Source: Catenulispora pinisilvae
GTDB taxonomy: Bacteria; Actinomycetota; Actinomycetes; Streptomycetales; Catenulisporaceae
Direction: 5' to 3'
Assembly: GCF_015356865.1 (NCBI RefSeq)
Contig: NZ_JAAFZA010000007.1
Location: 38,613 to 102,612 of the forward strand
Length of the DNA: 64,000 nucleotides
Shown in pieces: positions 1 to 8,534 of this stretch; position 1 is the first letter of the stretch, and each line of letters begins with the position of its first letter. The translations under genes and the position numbers were made by a program. A model generated the notes under the pieces. That model was not told the DNA's origin and searched no databases. It worked only from the letters and a program-made list of their open reading frames with translations.

Positions 1-401
1 TCCAGGACGAACAGGTCGCCGTCGAAGAACGCCGCGCCGGCGGCCGTGCCGGACTCGATGAGCACCGCCCTCGGCGCCACCGCCTCGATCATCCGCCGGG
101 TCAGGCCCGGGGCGTTGTCCGGGTCCAGCGGCACGTAGGCGCCGCCGGCCTTGAGCACGGCCAGGACGGCCACCACCACGTCCGGCGGGTGCCGGGCCGA
201 GATCACCACCGGGTCGTCCGGCCGCACCCCGCTGACCTCGCGCAGATGGCGCGCGAGCCGGTTGGCCCGGCTGTTCAGCTCCCCGTAGGCGATCGTCCGG
301 CCCTCGTACTCCACCGCCACCGCCTCCGGTGCCCGGCCGACGCGGTCCTCCACCAGGCCGTGCAGCGTCCCCATGCTGTCCATCCCCATGTCGTCCCCCA
401 T
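1..401 (-). CDS. NRPS adenylation domain, N-terminal part (runs off left edge)
   Basis: This is the start of a gene that leaves the window on the left; about 133 codons are visible. The translation contains TIAYGELNSRANRLARHL followed by VLKAGGAYVPLDP, which are the A1 and A2 core motifs of amino-acid-activating adenylation domains. It begins directly with the A domain, so it is either a stand-alone A domain or the first domain of a multimodular protein. The A3-A10 motifs and the specificity pocket lie outside the window. Four in-frame ATGs occur within the first ten codons (401, 389, 383, 374). The one at 389 has the best ribosome site (GGGGGA a few bases upstream), so the true start may be there. 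It lies 12 bp downstream of the type II thioesterase gene and is probably the last visible gene of the leftward NRPS operon. Confidence 0.85.
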   Translation of the reverse strand, partial: MGDDMGMDSMGTLHGLVEDRVGRAPEAVAVEYEGRTIAYGELNSRANRLARHLREVSGVRPDDPVVISARHPPDVVVAVLAVLKAGGAYVPLDPDNAPGLTRRMIEAVAPRAVLIESGTAAGAAFFDGDLFVL

Positions 402-413
402 GCCCTCGCAGCC

Positions 414-1190
414 CTATTTCTCCAGGTGCCGGGAACCGAGCGCGCGCAGTACCGCGTTCAGCGTCGCCTCCGGCTCGGTCTGCGGAAAGTAGTGCCCGCC
501 CGGGATCGCCGCGACCTCGATCGGCGAGCTGCTGACCGCCTGCCAGGCCCGGACGGCGGCCCCGGTCACCTCGGGATCGCCGAGCCCGTACAGCGCGGTG
601 ACGCCGATCGCCAGTGGCGGGCGCGACGCGGGCAAGTGGTACGCGGCCCCGGCGGCCAGATCCGCCCGCAGCGCCGGGAAGACCCGGTCCCGGAAATCCT
701 GACGCCGCAGCCGGGCCGGGTCGCCGCCGAGCCGGCGCCACAGCTCCTCGATCTCCGGATCGCCCAACGCCGGCGCCGGCTCCGGTCTCGGGACAGGCGC
801 GGCGAGGACCACCAGCCGGTCCACCGCCCGGCCGCGCCGCGTCATCCGATACGCGAGCTCGTAGGCCAGATGGGCACCGAAACTGTGGCCCAGCAAACAG
901 ATCCGCCCCGGCAGGGCGAGCAGCGCCGGAAGAATGTCGTCCGCCAAGGCCTGGACCGAGTCCAGCGGCGGGCGCGCCGAACGGTCCTCACGCCCCGGAG
1001 CCACATAGCCATACAGGGCGAGCCAATCCGGCACCCGCCGCTGCCAGGACGCGAACGCGGTGGCACCGGCGCCGGCATGCGGGAAGCAGACCAGGACGGC
1101 CTGATCCGCCTCCCCGTCCGGCGCCCTGACCGGGCCGAGCCGACGTAAGGGAAGGTCTGCGGGCGCGTCGAGCGCCGCCTGCGTCGTCAC
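414..1190 (-). CDS. Type II thioesterase (editing TE of the NRPS)
   Basis: This is a 258-aa alpha/beta hydrolase of the GrsT/TEII family, the usual length for that family. These enzymes release misprimed or stalled acyl groups from carrier-protein phosphopantetheine arms. Visible motifs are CFPHAGAGATAF near residue 35 (oxyanion region), LLGHSFGAHLAYEL with nucleophile Ser103, and the C-terminal IPGGHYFP that carries the catalytic His. The start is a GTG at 1190, overlapping the stop of the upstream 25-codon micro-ORF as GTGA, so translation is probably coupled. The role in proofreading the surrounding NRPS is inferred from the family and the operon position. Confidence 0.92.
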   Translation of the reverse strand: MTTQAALDAPADLPLRRLGPVRAPDGEADQAVLVCFPHAGAGATAFASWQRRVPDWLALYGYVAPGREDRSARPPLDSVQALADDILPALLALPGRICLLGHSFGAHLAYELAYRMTRRGRAVDRLVVLAAPVPRPEPAPALGDPEIEELWRRLGGDPARLRRQDFRDRVFPALRADLAAGAAYHLPASRPPLAIGVTALYGLGDPEVTGAAVRAWQAVSSSPIEVAAIPGGHYFPQTEPEATLNAVLRALGSRHLEK

Positions 1191-1264
1191 TTGTCAGCCT
1201 CCATCGCCAACACGAGCGAGCCCAGACCCGAATCAGCCGTCCGGTCCTCGAAAGGGTCCGTCAT
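1187..1264 (-). CDS. 25-aa micro-ORF, MbtH-like N-terminal remnant or translational-coupling peptide
   Basis: A short ORF lies between the CmlA-like gene and the TEII gene. It starts at ATG 1264, six bases after a strong ribosome site (GGAGG), and its TGA overlaps the GTG of the thioesterase gene. The peptide begins MTDPFED and ends LAMEADK. The MTxPFxD opening followed by an LVL stretch resembles the first residues of MbtH-like proteins, which assist NRPS A domains. However, MbtH proteins are about 70 aa and need conserved downstream Trp residues that are absent here. It could be a truncated MbtH relic kept for translational coupling, or an independent micropeptide. Its expression is inferred only from the ribosome site and the overlap. 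Confidence 0.5.
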   Translation of the reverse strand: MTDPFEDRTADSGLGSLVLAMEADK

Positions 1265-1286
1265 GGCCTTCCTCCTGTGTCGGATC

Positions 1287-2876
1287 TCACCAGGACCGCT
1301 CCCCCTGACCGTGGAGCAACTCGGCCGGGACCCCGCGTCCGGCGCACATCTCCAGCAGCAGCCCGGTCTGGCGGACCTGTTCGGAGTCGGCGTCGTAAAC
1401 GGAACCGGTCAGATGCCGGAGCCAGGGCTCGAAGCCCATCGCGTAGACATAGACCCGGCGCGCCCCGGTCAGCCGGGCCAGCGTGTCGGCCATCGCGGCG
1501 TCGGAGCCGGCCAGCCGCCGCCTGCGGTCGTTCTCGCGGCTCGGGCGGGCGGCGAGCAGCGGACCGTAAAGCCAGGACATCGGCGCGCCCACGCACTCCA
1601 GCCCGATGAACATCGCGTCGACGCCTTCGAGCAGGTCCGGGATCCGGCGGTGGAGTTCGGGCTCCAGGACGACCGTGTCGGTGGCGAACAAGAACCGGCG
1701 CCCGCCGATCTCCACCAGCGGCACCATCTTCGACCGGATGGCCAGGTCCGCGTGCTCGCCGAGGAACGGGATCGCAGTGACCGTGCAGGCCGCGCCGATC
1801 CGGGCGCTCTGGAGGTCGCCGAGGGCCGTCACGGTCTGGAAGCCCAGCGCCCGCAGCATCGCCTCCAGCGCGGGATCGAGTACGGTCCCGGCCGAACCGC
1901 CCGGCACCACCACCACATCGGTGCGGTGCCGCAGCTGGAGCAGCGTCTCGATCGAGACGTGGTCGGCGTGGGCATGGCTGAGCACGATCGCGTCTATGTG
2001 CCGGGGCAGGTCGACAAGCGTGAGGTGCTGATGGCCGTCGTCCCGGTAGCCGAGGATCGGGTCCAGCAGGACGCAGTCCTGCGCGGACTCCAGCAGGATC
2101 CCGGCATGCCCCAGGTAGCGCATGCGCACACCCGACTCCGGCTTCGGCACCGGTGCCGGCGGTGTATCAGTGCTATACAACGTGGCGAATCGTTCGGCAC
2201 CGGACCCCGTCAGCCCCAGGCGCTCGGCCAGCGCGGCCGGATCCACCGCCTCCCACCGGGACTGGAACAGCTCATCGAGTAAGGGCGAGTCGAACGGCAG
2301 CGCCACATCGACCCGGTCGTCATCGGTGAGCAGCGGGCTGTTGAAGATGAACGGCTGAGCCGGGTCCGGCGCGCGCCGCAGCGAGATCCGCTGGAGCTCG
2401 CAGCGGTACTGCTCACTGCGATAGAGCAAGGGTTCGAAGAAGCGGTACGACGCTTGCCCGAAGTCGTCGTAGGTGAGCTCGACCAGTCCCCGCAGGCTCT
2501 CCGGCAGGCGCGGATAGAGCGACGGTAACGGTCTGCCGTCGGCCTCGGCCCGCAGCAGGGCCCGCATCTCCTCGACGTCATCGGCGAAGCGCAGCAGCGG
2601 CGCGCACTCCCGCACGGCCTGCTCCTGGAACTCCCGCAGCTTGTCCTCCGGAACCCCCTGGGCATCGAGGAAGGGCCCTGCGATACGAGAGGGATTCGAG
2701 ATCGCCTCGTCGTGGAAGGCGGGATCGGCCAGGTAGCTCTCGAGGATCGCGAGCTGCCGGTGCTTCAGGTTGAAGCCGGCGGTCAGCGGACTGATCAGGT
2801 GCGGATAGGCGTACCACCGGTGGACCAGCGGCTGCGGGCTGACGCTGGCGGCCAGGTAGTGTCCGGTGCCGGTCAT
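1287..2876 (-). CDS. CmlA-type diiron beta-hydroxylase with metallo-beta-lactamase fold
   Basis: This 529-aa protein has an N-terminal domain of about 245 residues and a C-terminal metallo-beta-lactamase-fold domain. The metal motif HAHADH is at 301-306, with a downstream Glu in FLGEHAD (374) and Asp in FATDTVV (400). A later His in EPWLRHLTG is a possible last ligand. Size, domain order and ligand spacing match CmlA of chloramphenicol biosynthesis, a non-heme diiron oxygenase that beta-hydroxylates an amino acid tethered to an NRPS carrier protein. The likely substrate here is an aminoacyl-PCP loaded by the stand-alone A domain encoded just upstream; that pairing is inference. The start at 2876 overlaps the stop of the A-domain gene as ATGA. 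Confidence 0.85.
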   Translation of the reverse strand: MTGTGHYLAASVSPQPLVHRWYAYPHLISPLTAGFNLKHRQLAILESYLADPAFHDEAISNPSRIAGPFLDAQGVPEDKLREFQEQAVRECAPLLRFADDVEEMRALLRAEADGRPLPSLYPRLPESLRGLVELTYDDFGQASYRFFEPLLYRSEQYRCELQRISLRRAPDPAQPFIFNSPLLTDDDRVDVALPFDSPLLDELFQSRWEAVDPAALAERLGLTGSGAERFATLYSTDTPPAPVPKPESGVRMRYLGHAGILLESAQDCVLLDPILGYRDDGHQHLTLVDLPRHIDAIVLSHAHADHVSIETLLQLRHRTDVVVVPGGSAGTVLDPALEAMLRALGFQTVTALGDLQSARIGAACTVTAIPFLGEHADLAIRSKMVPLVEIGGRRFLFATDTVVLEPELHRRIPDLLEGVDAMFIGLECVGAPMSWLYGPLLAARPSRENDRRRRLAGSDAAMADTLARLTGARRVYVYAMGFEPWLRHLTGSVYDADSEQVRQTGLLLEMCAGRGVPAELLHGQGERSW

Positions 2877-4690
2877 CGTGCCGCCCGCTGCTCGGCCGCC
2901 CGCGAATCGGCGGGTCGCTCATTGGTCGCCCGTGATTCGGTCGCCCGCTGGTCGGCCGGTCGGTGCTCGGTTGCCCGGTCCTCGGCCGGTCGCGGATCGC
3001 TGTGCGGGTCCGTCATCTGTTCCACCATCCGATCCAGGGCTTCGCGGTCGGTCTTGCCGTTCGGCAGCCTCGGCAGCGCCGGCACCGGCACGATCAGCCG
3101 GGGGACCGCGGCTCTGGGCAGCCGCCTCATCAGGTCGCGGCGGACCGCGGCCGGGTCGAACAGGCCGTCGGCGCCGGCGACGAAGCCGATCAGCGCACTG
3201 ATCTCGCCGGTCTCGCCGGTCTCGCCGGGCCCGCTGAACCGCCGGGCGACGCCGACCGCCGCGGTGCCGGCACCGACCGCCGCGCTCAGCAGATGCTCGA
3301 TCTCGCCCAGTTCGATGCGGGCACCGGCCAGTTTGACCTGTGTGTCGCGGCGCGAAAGGAAGGACAAGGCGCCGGAGGCGTCGACCGACACCAGGTCCCC
3401 GGTGCGATACATCCGGACGCCTGCCACCGTGGCGAACGGCGACGGCTCGACGGCCTCGGCGTACCCCAGGGCCACACCGGGCCCGCTGAGCCAGAGCTCG
3501 CCGACCAGACCGTCCGGCTCGCTGTCGCGCTGTCCGTCCTCGACCGGTTCGACGTGTACTCCGGTGCCGGGGATCGGACGGCCGATCGGCAGCCGCTCGC
3601 GCCCCGCATCAAGGTTCATACATTCGTGCACGGTCGACCAGACGGTGCACTCGGTGGGCCCGTACTCGTTGTAGGCGGTGGCGTGCGGGACGACCTTGGC
3701 ATGCAGGGCCACCAGCGGTGGCGGGAACACCTCGCCCGCGACGATGACTACGCGCAGCGTGTCCAGCCGGGTGCCGTCAGACTCCTGTGATTCCGTCTCA
3801 AGCAGCAGCCGGTACAGCGACGGGATGATCGCCATGTGGGTCCCGCCGTACCGCGAGCAGGCCTGGGCGATCTGCTCGATGTCCATCGGGTTGGCGCTCG
3901 GGATCACGATGTGGCCACCGGCGGCCAGCGGCCAGTAGATGCCGGCGACCGAGCTGTCGAAGGAGATCGAGGAACACAGCAGGTACGTCGGCGGCAGCGG
4001 CGGGTAGTAGTCGATCCGGGCCTGCGTGGAGTAGCCCAGTGAGCCGCGGGACACGACCACGCCCTTGGGCCGTCCGCTCGATCCGCTGGTGTAGAGCGTG
4101 TAGGCCGGGCTGCCCGGTGCCACCGGCTCCGGGGTGAACCCGGACAGTTCCTCGGGATCACTCGGGTCCGCCGGTTCTCCGTCCGGCGCGGTCGCGGCCT
4201 CCACGACGTGTGCGAAGCCGTCGAGGCCGACGCTCGTCCCGGCGGCCGACTCCACGACGACCGCGGCTGCCGTGCTCGCTTGGATCAGGGCCATCCGGCG
4301 GCGCACCGGCAACGCGGTGTCGACCGGGATGTACTGGGCACCGGTGGCCAGGACGCCGAGCATGGCGGGCACCGCCCACCGGTTGAGAGGCAGGTGCAGT
4401 ACAACGGCGTCGCCGGGCCCGATCCCCGCTGCCCGCAGCCGCCGCGCGATCCGAGCGGTGTGCGCGGCGAGCAGCCGATAGTCGAACGTCCCGGTCCAGT
4501 CCGTCACCGCCGGCCGGGTCCCGTCTTCGGCGGCTGTGCGCAGCACCGCGGCGAGCGGGTCCGCGACGTCTGGCGGTCCGGGTGTGACGTGCTCGTAGCC
4601 GAAACGCGGGTGGGCAGCCGCGTCACCTTCGGACCCTGCTTCGGACTCTGCCATCGGCAATATCGCGTCCGGACCCTCGTCCTCGCTCAT
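2873..4690 (-). CDS. Stand-alone NRPS adenylation domain
   Basis: This 605-aa A domain has no carrier domain of its own. It contains A3 YTLYTSGSSGRPKG, A5 YNEYGPTECTVW, A7 MYRTGDL, A8 LAGARIELGEIE and A10 LPNGKTDR with the catalytic Lys. After A10 comes a tail of about 60 residues made of degenerate repeats (RPAED, RATEH, RPADQ, RATES) that are Arg/Ala/Asp/Glu-rich, probably a disordered linker or tether. It must load a carrier protein in trans; the PCP-TE protein encoded immediately upstream (ATGA overlap at 4687-4690) is the natural candidate. The CmlA-like hydroxylase gene follows with another ATGA overlap, so the three genes look like a load-hydroxylate-release unit. Substrate specificity was not assigned. 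Confidence 0.9.
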   Translation of the reverse strand: MSEDEGPDAILPMAESEAGSEGDAAAHPRFGYEHVTPGPPDVADPLAAVLRTAAEDGTRPAVTDWTGTFDYRLLAAHTARIARRLRAAGIGPGDAVVLHLPLNRWAVPAMLGVLATGAQYIPVDTALPVRRRMALIQASTAAAVVVESAAGTSVGLDGFAHVVEAATAPDGEPADPSDPEELSGFTPEPVAPGSPAYTLYTSGSSGRPKGVVVSRGSLGYSTQARIDYYPPLPPTYLLCSSISFDSSVAGIYWPLAAGGHIVIPSANPMDIEQIAQACSRYGGTHMAIIPSLYRLLLETESQESDGTRLDTLRVVIVAGEVFPPPLVALHAKVVPHATAYNEYGPTECTVWSTVHECMNLDAGRERLPIGRPIPGTGVHVEPVEDGQRDSEPDGLVGELWLSGPGVALGYAEAVEPSPFATVAGVRMYRTGDLVSVDASGALSFLSRRDTQVKLAGARIELGEIEHLLSAAVGAGTAAVGVARRFSGPGETGETGEISALIGFVAGADGLFDPAAVRRDLMRRLPRAAVPRLIVPVPALPRLPNGKTDREALDRMVEQMTDPHSDPRPAEDRATEHRPADQRATESRATNERPADSRAAEQRAAR

Positions 4691-5808
4691 CGTCCGGCGT
4701 CCGGCAGCCAGTCGCCGACGACGGCGGCGACGTGCGCGACCGCCGGCTCCCGCAGCATGGAATAGTGGTCACCGTCGACGAAGCGTACGGTCGCGGGCCG
4801 CTCGGACAGCTCGGACCAGCAGGCGGCGGCCTGGGCCCGTACCTGATCCTCCGCGCCCCCTGCGTAGATGAGCGCCAGTTGTTCTACCGGATCAACGGGC
4901 TTGTAGCGTCCCAGGGCTCGAACATGCGCGCGATACATGGCGAAGCGCTCCCGGAAGTAGCCCAGGTCGGATTCCACTGGGATTAGTCCCCGGGCTACCG
5001 CTTCCTGGAGCACCCGCTCCAGCCCCGCTGAGTAGGGCAGTTCGGCCGCCAAGGCTTCCGAGTCCGTCGAGTCCGCCGGGTCCGCGTGGTGGATCCGGAT
5101 CAGCTCGTCGGTGTACATCGCCACGATCTCCGCCTCGGTGTAGTCCGGCAGCTGGTCGCCGAGGAAGCTGTCCAGCAGTGCGAGCAGTTCCACCTTCTCC
5201 CCGGCCGCCTGGAGCCGACTCGCGACCTCGAACGCCGTCGCGCCGCCCATGGACCAGCCGATCAACGCGTACGGACCGTGGGGCACCAGCCGCTGGATCT
5301 GCCGCACGTGGTGCTCGGCCAGGGTCTGCACCGCCTGCTCATCCTCGCCGGGCCGCAGCGGCGGGGCTTGCAGCCCGACGCAGCGGCGGTCGGCGCGCAG
5401 GGCTCGGGCCAGCGGGAAAAGCGGGGTGACGTCCCCACCGGCACCCGAGATGAAGAAGACGGAAGGCGTGCCCTCGGCCTCGCGCAGCAACACGCTGTCG
5501 GACAGGTCCGGCGTGGCCTCGGCCCGGTGCAGCAGGGTCCGTACATAGGCGACGTCAACCGGCTGGTCCTCCTCGACCGTCTGCTCGAACAGCCAGGCCA
5601 GCGGGATCGTCACGCCGAGGGTCTTCTTGATCCGGGCGAGCAGCTGCACGGCCAGCAACGAGTGTCCGCCCAGATCGAAGAAGCACTCGTCGATCCCGAT
5701 CGGCGCCGTCTGGAGCAGTTCCTCGTACAGGCGCAACAGCTCGACCTCGATGCGGTCGCGCGGGGCGGCGGTCGGCCGCTGCCGGTGATCGGACGCGGAC
5801 GCGGTCAT
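4687..5808 (-). CDS. Didomain PCP-thioesterase
   Basis: This 373-aa protein has a peptidyl carrier domain at residues 1-90 (CFFDLGGHSLLAVQL, phosphopantetheine Ser50). A thioesterase domain follows from about residue 115, with nucleophile Ser186 in ALIGWSMGGATAFEVA and a C-terminal VDGDHYSML carrying the catalytic His. It is the only integral (type I-like) thioesterase visible in the NRPS cluster and therefore the best candidate for product release. The missing A domain is probably supplied by the adjacent stand-alone A protein. The PCP-bound residue is also a plausible substrate for the CmlA-like hydroxylase or the radical SAM enzymes. The gene lies 18 bp downstream of the radical SAM gene ending at 5827. 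Confidence 0.9.
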   Translation of the reverse strand: MTASASDHRQRPTAAPRDRIEVELLRLYEELLQTAPIGIDECFFDLGGHSLLAVQLLARIKKTLGVTIPLAWLFEQTVEEDQPVDVAYVRTLLHRAEATPDLSDSVLLREAEGTPSVFFISGAGGDVTPLFPLARALRADRRCVGLQAPPLRPGEDEQAVQTLAEHHVRQIQRLVPHGPYALIGWSMGGATAFEVASRLQAAGEKVELLALLDSFLGDQLPDYTEAEIVAMYTDELIRIHHADPADSTDSEALAAELPYSAGLERVLQEAVARGLIPVESDLGYFRERFAMYRAHVRALGRYKPVDPVEQLALIYAGGAEDQVRAQAAACWSELSERPATVRFVDGDHYSMLREPAVAHVAAVVGDWLPDAGR

Positions 5809-5826
5809 GCGCGGTGCTCCTTCCGT

Positions 5827-7692
5827 TCAGCCTTCGACGTGGATGGCCTTGCCGAGGCGTTCGGCGGCGAGTAGATAGAGGTCGGCTACTTCCTTCCCGG
5901 TGATCTTCGAATACTGATGCGCCGTCTCGAAGGCCTGGTGCCGGATCAGCCTGCTGCGGTAGTCCGGCATCGGCCCGCCGGACTTCAGCATCCGCAGCCA
6001 CTGCCGGGTCCCCGGATACGGGCTGTTGATGTTGAGTGAGACGCAGCCTTCCGGTATGCAGCCGTCCTTGTGCAGTTCGGCGACCAGATCCATGGTCTGG
6101 ACCCGCTCCTGCCAGGTCTCGCCGAGGCCGAACTGGAGCGAGGTGCCGATCCGGACGCCCGCCTCGCGGCACCAGTGCGCGACCTGGCGGAGCCGGTCGG
6201 CCCAGTCGGTCGCCCCGGTCAGCATGCGCAGCTGCTGTACCTTCTGGACGCTCCTCTCCTGCGGCGCGGCGGATTCGAGCCCGAAATAGATGTAGCTGCA
6301 ACCGTTGGCGGCCATGCGGTGCAGCATGGTCTCGTCGATGTCGTTGATCGTGGTCTGACAGCCCCACTCGATGCCGGTGTCCGGATCGCGCTTCTCCAAC
6401 AGGTCCAGGAACCCGGTCAGCCAGCGGGGGTTCTGCGTGAAGGTGCTGTCGTCGAAGAACACCGCCTCGAACCCCTGCTCCTGGCGCAGCTCGATCTCCT
6501 TGACGACGTGCTCCGGGCTCCGCTGGCGAATCTTGGGCTGGCCGTAGAGGAAGGCGTCCGCCGACTCGTGGCAGAACTCGCAGGCGTACTTGCAGCCCAG
6601 GCAGGCGAGGATCTGCGCGGTGTTCCGGTTGCCGAAGACGGAGAACCGGTTCTCGTGGCTCAGCCGCGTGACGTCGATGAACGGCAGGGTGTCGCCGTCG
6701 ATGGGCAGGCCGCTGAACGCGAACCCCTCGACGCGGCCGGATTCCGGATCGAACAGATGCAGGTCGCCGGTGCCCTGCAGGGCGGCGAACCGGTCCCGGC
6801 TGGCGAGCAGCCGGGCCTTGAGTGCGGTGGCGCCCGCGGGTTGGCACTCCGAGACGATCTTGAGGACTTCCAGGAGCGCGTACTGCCCGTCGCCGGCGAT
6901 CACGAGATCGACGCAGGCCCGGTCGGTGTCCGCGGCCAGGGTCTGAAGGGCGGCCAGCCGGTCCTCCTCCTCGGTGGTGAGCCCGAACAAGCCGAGGCCG
7001 TTGGCCCGTCTGCCGACCATCGCCCGCACCCGGTCCGAGGCCCGGTGGTAGATCTGCGGATTCACCGCGTCCTCGTGTTGGCCGCCTAGGATGACCAGGG
7101 CCTGCGGCAGCACGGCCTTCACCAGCCGCGCGATGCGCAGCGCGTAGAAGTGGCCCTCTGACAGGTTGCTGATACCGACGACCACCGGACGTCGCTCCGT
7201 CAGGCAGCGGATCAGGTCGGCCTCGAAGTCCGGGTTGTAACTGGGCGGGTTCATGGTCGCCACGACGTCCGGGACCCGGGGGCCGGGGAACTCCTCGATC
7301 CGGAGCATCCGGTCCAGTACCGCGGTGGCGTGTAGGAGCGGAGTCGGGAGCCCCGGGAATGAGCCGGTCGCACCGTCCTCGATGTGCGGGGCGCTGATGA
7401 ACAGCACCGGGAAGTACTTCAAGCGGTGGCGCGTGGCGAGCACGTCCGCGCTGTCGGCCGCGGGGCGCTCCGCCGCCGGCCATTCGGACAGCCAGGCCTG
7501 GAGCTCCTGTTCGACCGCCCATTCGCGCCGCAGCGCCGCCTCGGACACGACCCGCGGGTCCTGTCCGTCGCCGGGGATGAAGCGCCAGTCCCGTTCGTGC
7601 TGGTAGAGCACGCTTTCCACGTGCTCCTCGCGTTCCAGCCGGGCCTTGCGCGCGAACGCGGCCGGGATCGCGGTGGGCTGGCTGTTCACCAT
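5827..7692 (-). CDS. B12-binding radical SAM protein 1 (putative class B methyltransferase)
   Basis: This 621-aa protein has an N-terminal cobalamin-binding Rossmann-type region (around 165-210: VVVGISNLSEG...ALVILGGQHEDAV). The radical SAM core has the CxxxCxxC motif in CKYACEFC, with Cys367, Cys371 and Cys374 as [4Fe-4S] ligands. Downstream FFDDSTFTQNP and YIYFGLESA are typical TIM-barrel strands of this superfamily. Class B enzymes usually transfer methyl groups to unactivated carbons; some catalyse other radical rearrangements. A region of about 130 residues between the cobalamin and radical SAM parts (230-345) is not recognised. The gene overlaps the upstream thioesterase-like gene by 7 bp. 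The substrate is unknown; a carrier-bound amino acid or the finished peptide is likely by context. Confidence 0.88.
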   Translation of the reverse strand: MVNSQPTAIPAAFARKARLEREEHVESVLYQHERDWRFIPGDGQDPRVVSEAALRREWAVEQELQAWLSEWPAAERPAADSADVLATRHRLKYFPVLFISAPHIEDGATGSFPGLPTPLLHATAVLDRMLRIEEFPGPRVPDVVATMNPPSYNPDFEADLIRCLTERRPVVVGISNLSEGHFYALRIARLVKAVLPQALVILGGQHEDAVNPQIYHRASDRVRAMVGRRANGLGLFGLTTEEEDRLAALQTLAADTDRACVDLVIAGDGQYALLEVLKIVSECQPAGATALKARLLASRDRFAALQGTGDLHLFDPESGRVEGFAFSGLPIDGDTLPFIDVTRLSHENRFSVFGNRNTAQILACLGCKYACEFCHESADAFLYGQPKIRQRSPEHVVKEIELRQEQGFEAVFFDDSTFTQNPRWLTGFLDLLEKRDPDTGIEWGCQTTINDIDETMLHRMAANGCSYIYFGLESAAPQERSVQKVQQLRMLTGATDWADRLRQVAHWCREAGVRIGTSLQFGLGETWQERVQTMDLVAELHKDGCIPEGCVSLNINSPYPGTRQWLRMLKSGGPMPDYRSRLIRHQAFETAHQYSKITGKEVADLYLLAAERLGKAIHVEG

Positions 7693-8534
7693 GGCCGCCC
7701 TCCGATGATCTCGGACACCCGGGCCGCGGCGTCGGCCAGCAGCCGCCCCGCTTCCGAAGGGAGCCGGACGACGTGACCCGCACCGTGTGGCTGACCGGTG
7801 TCATGGTGCGAAGACAGGATGACCGTGGCTTCGGCGAACGCCGCAGCCGCCGACGCTCGGGAGCAGGCGACCAGATAAGCGAGGTAGTTCGCGAATCGAT
7901 CGGCTAACTGCTGCTCTAAGGCTGCGCAGACCCGCAACCGCGAGCATGCCCCGTGGATGATTGTTCGAAAGGCCTCTTCCAAGCGTACCGCCAGGGGCAC
8001 GAGATCATCCCCGGTCGCCGTGGCGGCGTCGGCGGCCAGCGTGCCGACTGCGCGCTGCTGTTGTTGCTCGTCGTCGGTGATCTGCCCGGCGAAGGACTCC
8101 AACGCCTTGCCGAACTCCCGCGCCAGCACGTTGCCGTCGACCGGTGCCGGGTCGAAGACGATCACCTGCGGCTCGCCGAGGCCGGCCCGCCGGATCCCGG
8201 CGGCCAGCGTCACGGCCAGCGGTGCTCCGGCACAGACCCCCAGCACGGCCACGATGCGGTCCGGGCTTCCAACGAGCTCTTCGAGCCACGGCCGCGTATA
8301 GATCTCAGGGTCGCAGTCTTTGAGGTAGTCGCCGGTCGCGGGCGGCGGGACGCTTTCCCAGACTCGATGCCCGTCCAGGGCCGAGGCCAGATCCGAGAGC
8401 GACGCCTCGCCGTGCCCGGCCTCGAAATCGATCCCCAGGACGAGGTCGGATCCCGAGGCGGTCAACCGCCGCCAGTGTCGCGCGTCTGCCGTCGTGGGAG
8501 TCGCGGGAGCCGTGGGAGTCATGGGATCAGACAT
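7686..8534 (-). CDS. Alpha/beta hydrolase-like (thioesterase-fold) protein with Cys in the nucleophile elbow
   Basis: This 282-aa protein is weakly similar in layout to NRPS thioesterases. The nucleophile elbow reads VAVLGVCAGAPLAVTLAAG, so the expected GxSxG has Cys101. A downstream VIVFDPAPVD could supply the acid. His residues occur in the stretch SSHHDTGQPHGAGH near the C terminus. A Cys nucleophile in a thioesterase fold is known from some specialised NRPS thioesterases that form strained or transferred products, but a non-hydrolytic role is equally possible. The start at 8534 (MSDPM) overlaps the radical SAM 2 stop by 8 bp; a longer upstream reading frame exists but is not needed. The protein is sandwiched between two radical SAM genes, suggesting it acts on the same intermediate. 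Confidence 0.65.
   Translation of the reverse strand: MSDPMTPTAPATPTTADARHWRRLTASGSDLVLGIDFEAGHGEASLSDLASALDGHRVWESVPPPATGDYLKDCDPEIYTRPWLEELVGSPDRIVAVLGVCAGAPLAVTLAAGIRRAGLGEPQVIVFDPAPVDGNVLAREFGKALESFAGQITDDEQQQQRAVGTLAADAATATGDDLVPLAVRLEEAFRTIIHGACSRLRVCAALEQQLADRFANYLAYLVACSRASAAAAFAEATVILSSHHDTGQPHGAGHVVRLPSEAGRLLADAAARVSEIIGGRPW

Noticed and set aside
189..1148. Long plus-strand ORFs opposite the NRPS, radical SAM and TOMM genes (for example 189-1148, 11280-13832, 20228-22303)
   Set aside because: They are antisense shadows caused by the GC-rich third codon position; the opposite strand encodes recognised domains with proper motifs and ribosome sites.
5555..7804. 749-codon minus-strand ORF overlapping radical SAM protein 1
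   Set aside because: It is in another frame, is Arg/Gly/Pro-rich low-complexity translation, and the radical SAM frame (5827-7692) contains the CxxxCxxC motif and a sensible start.
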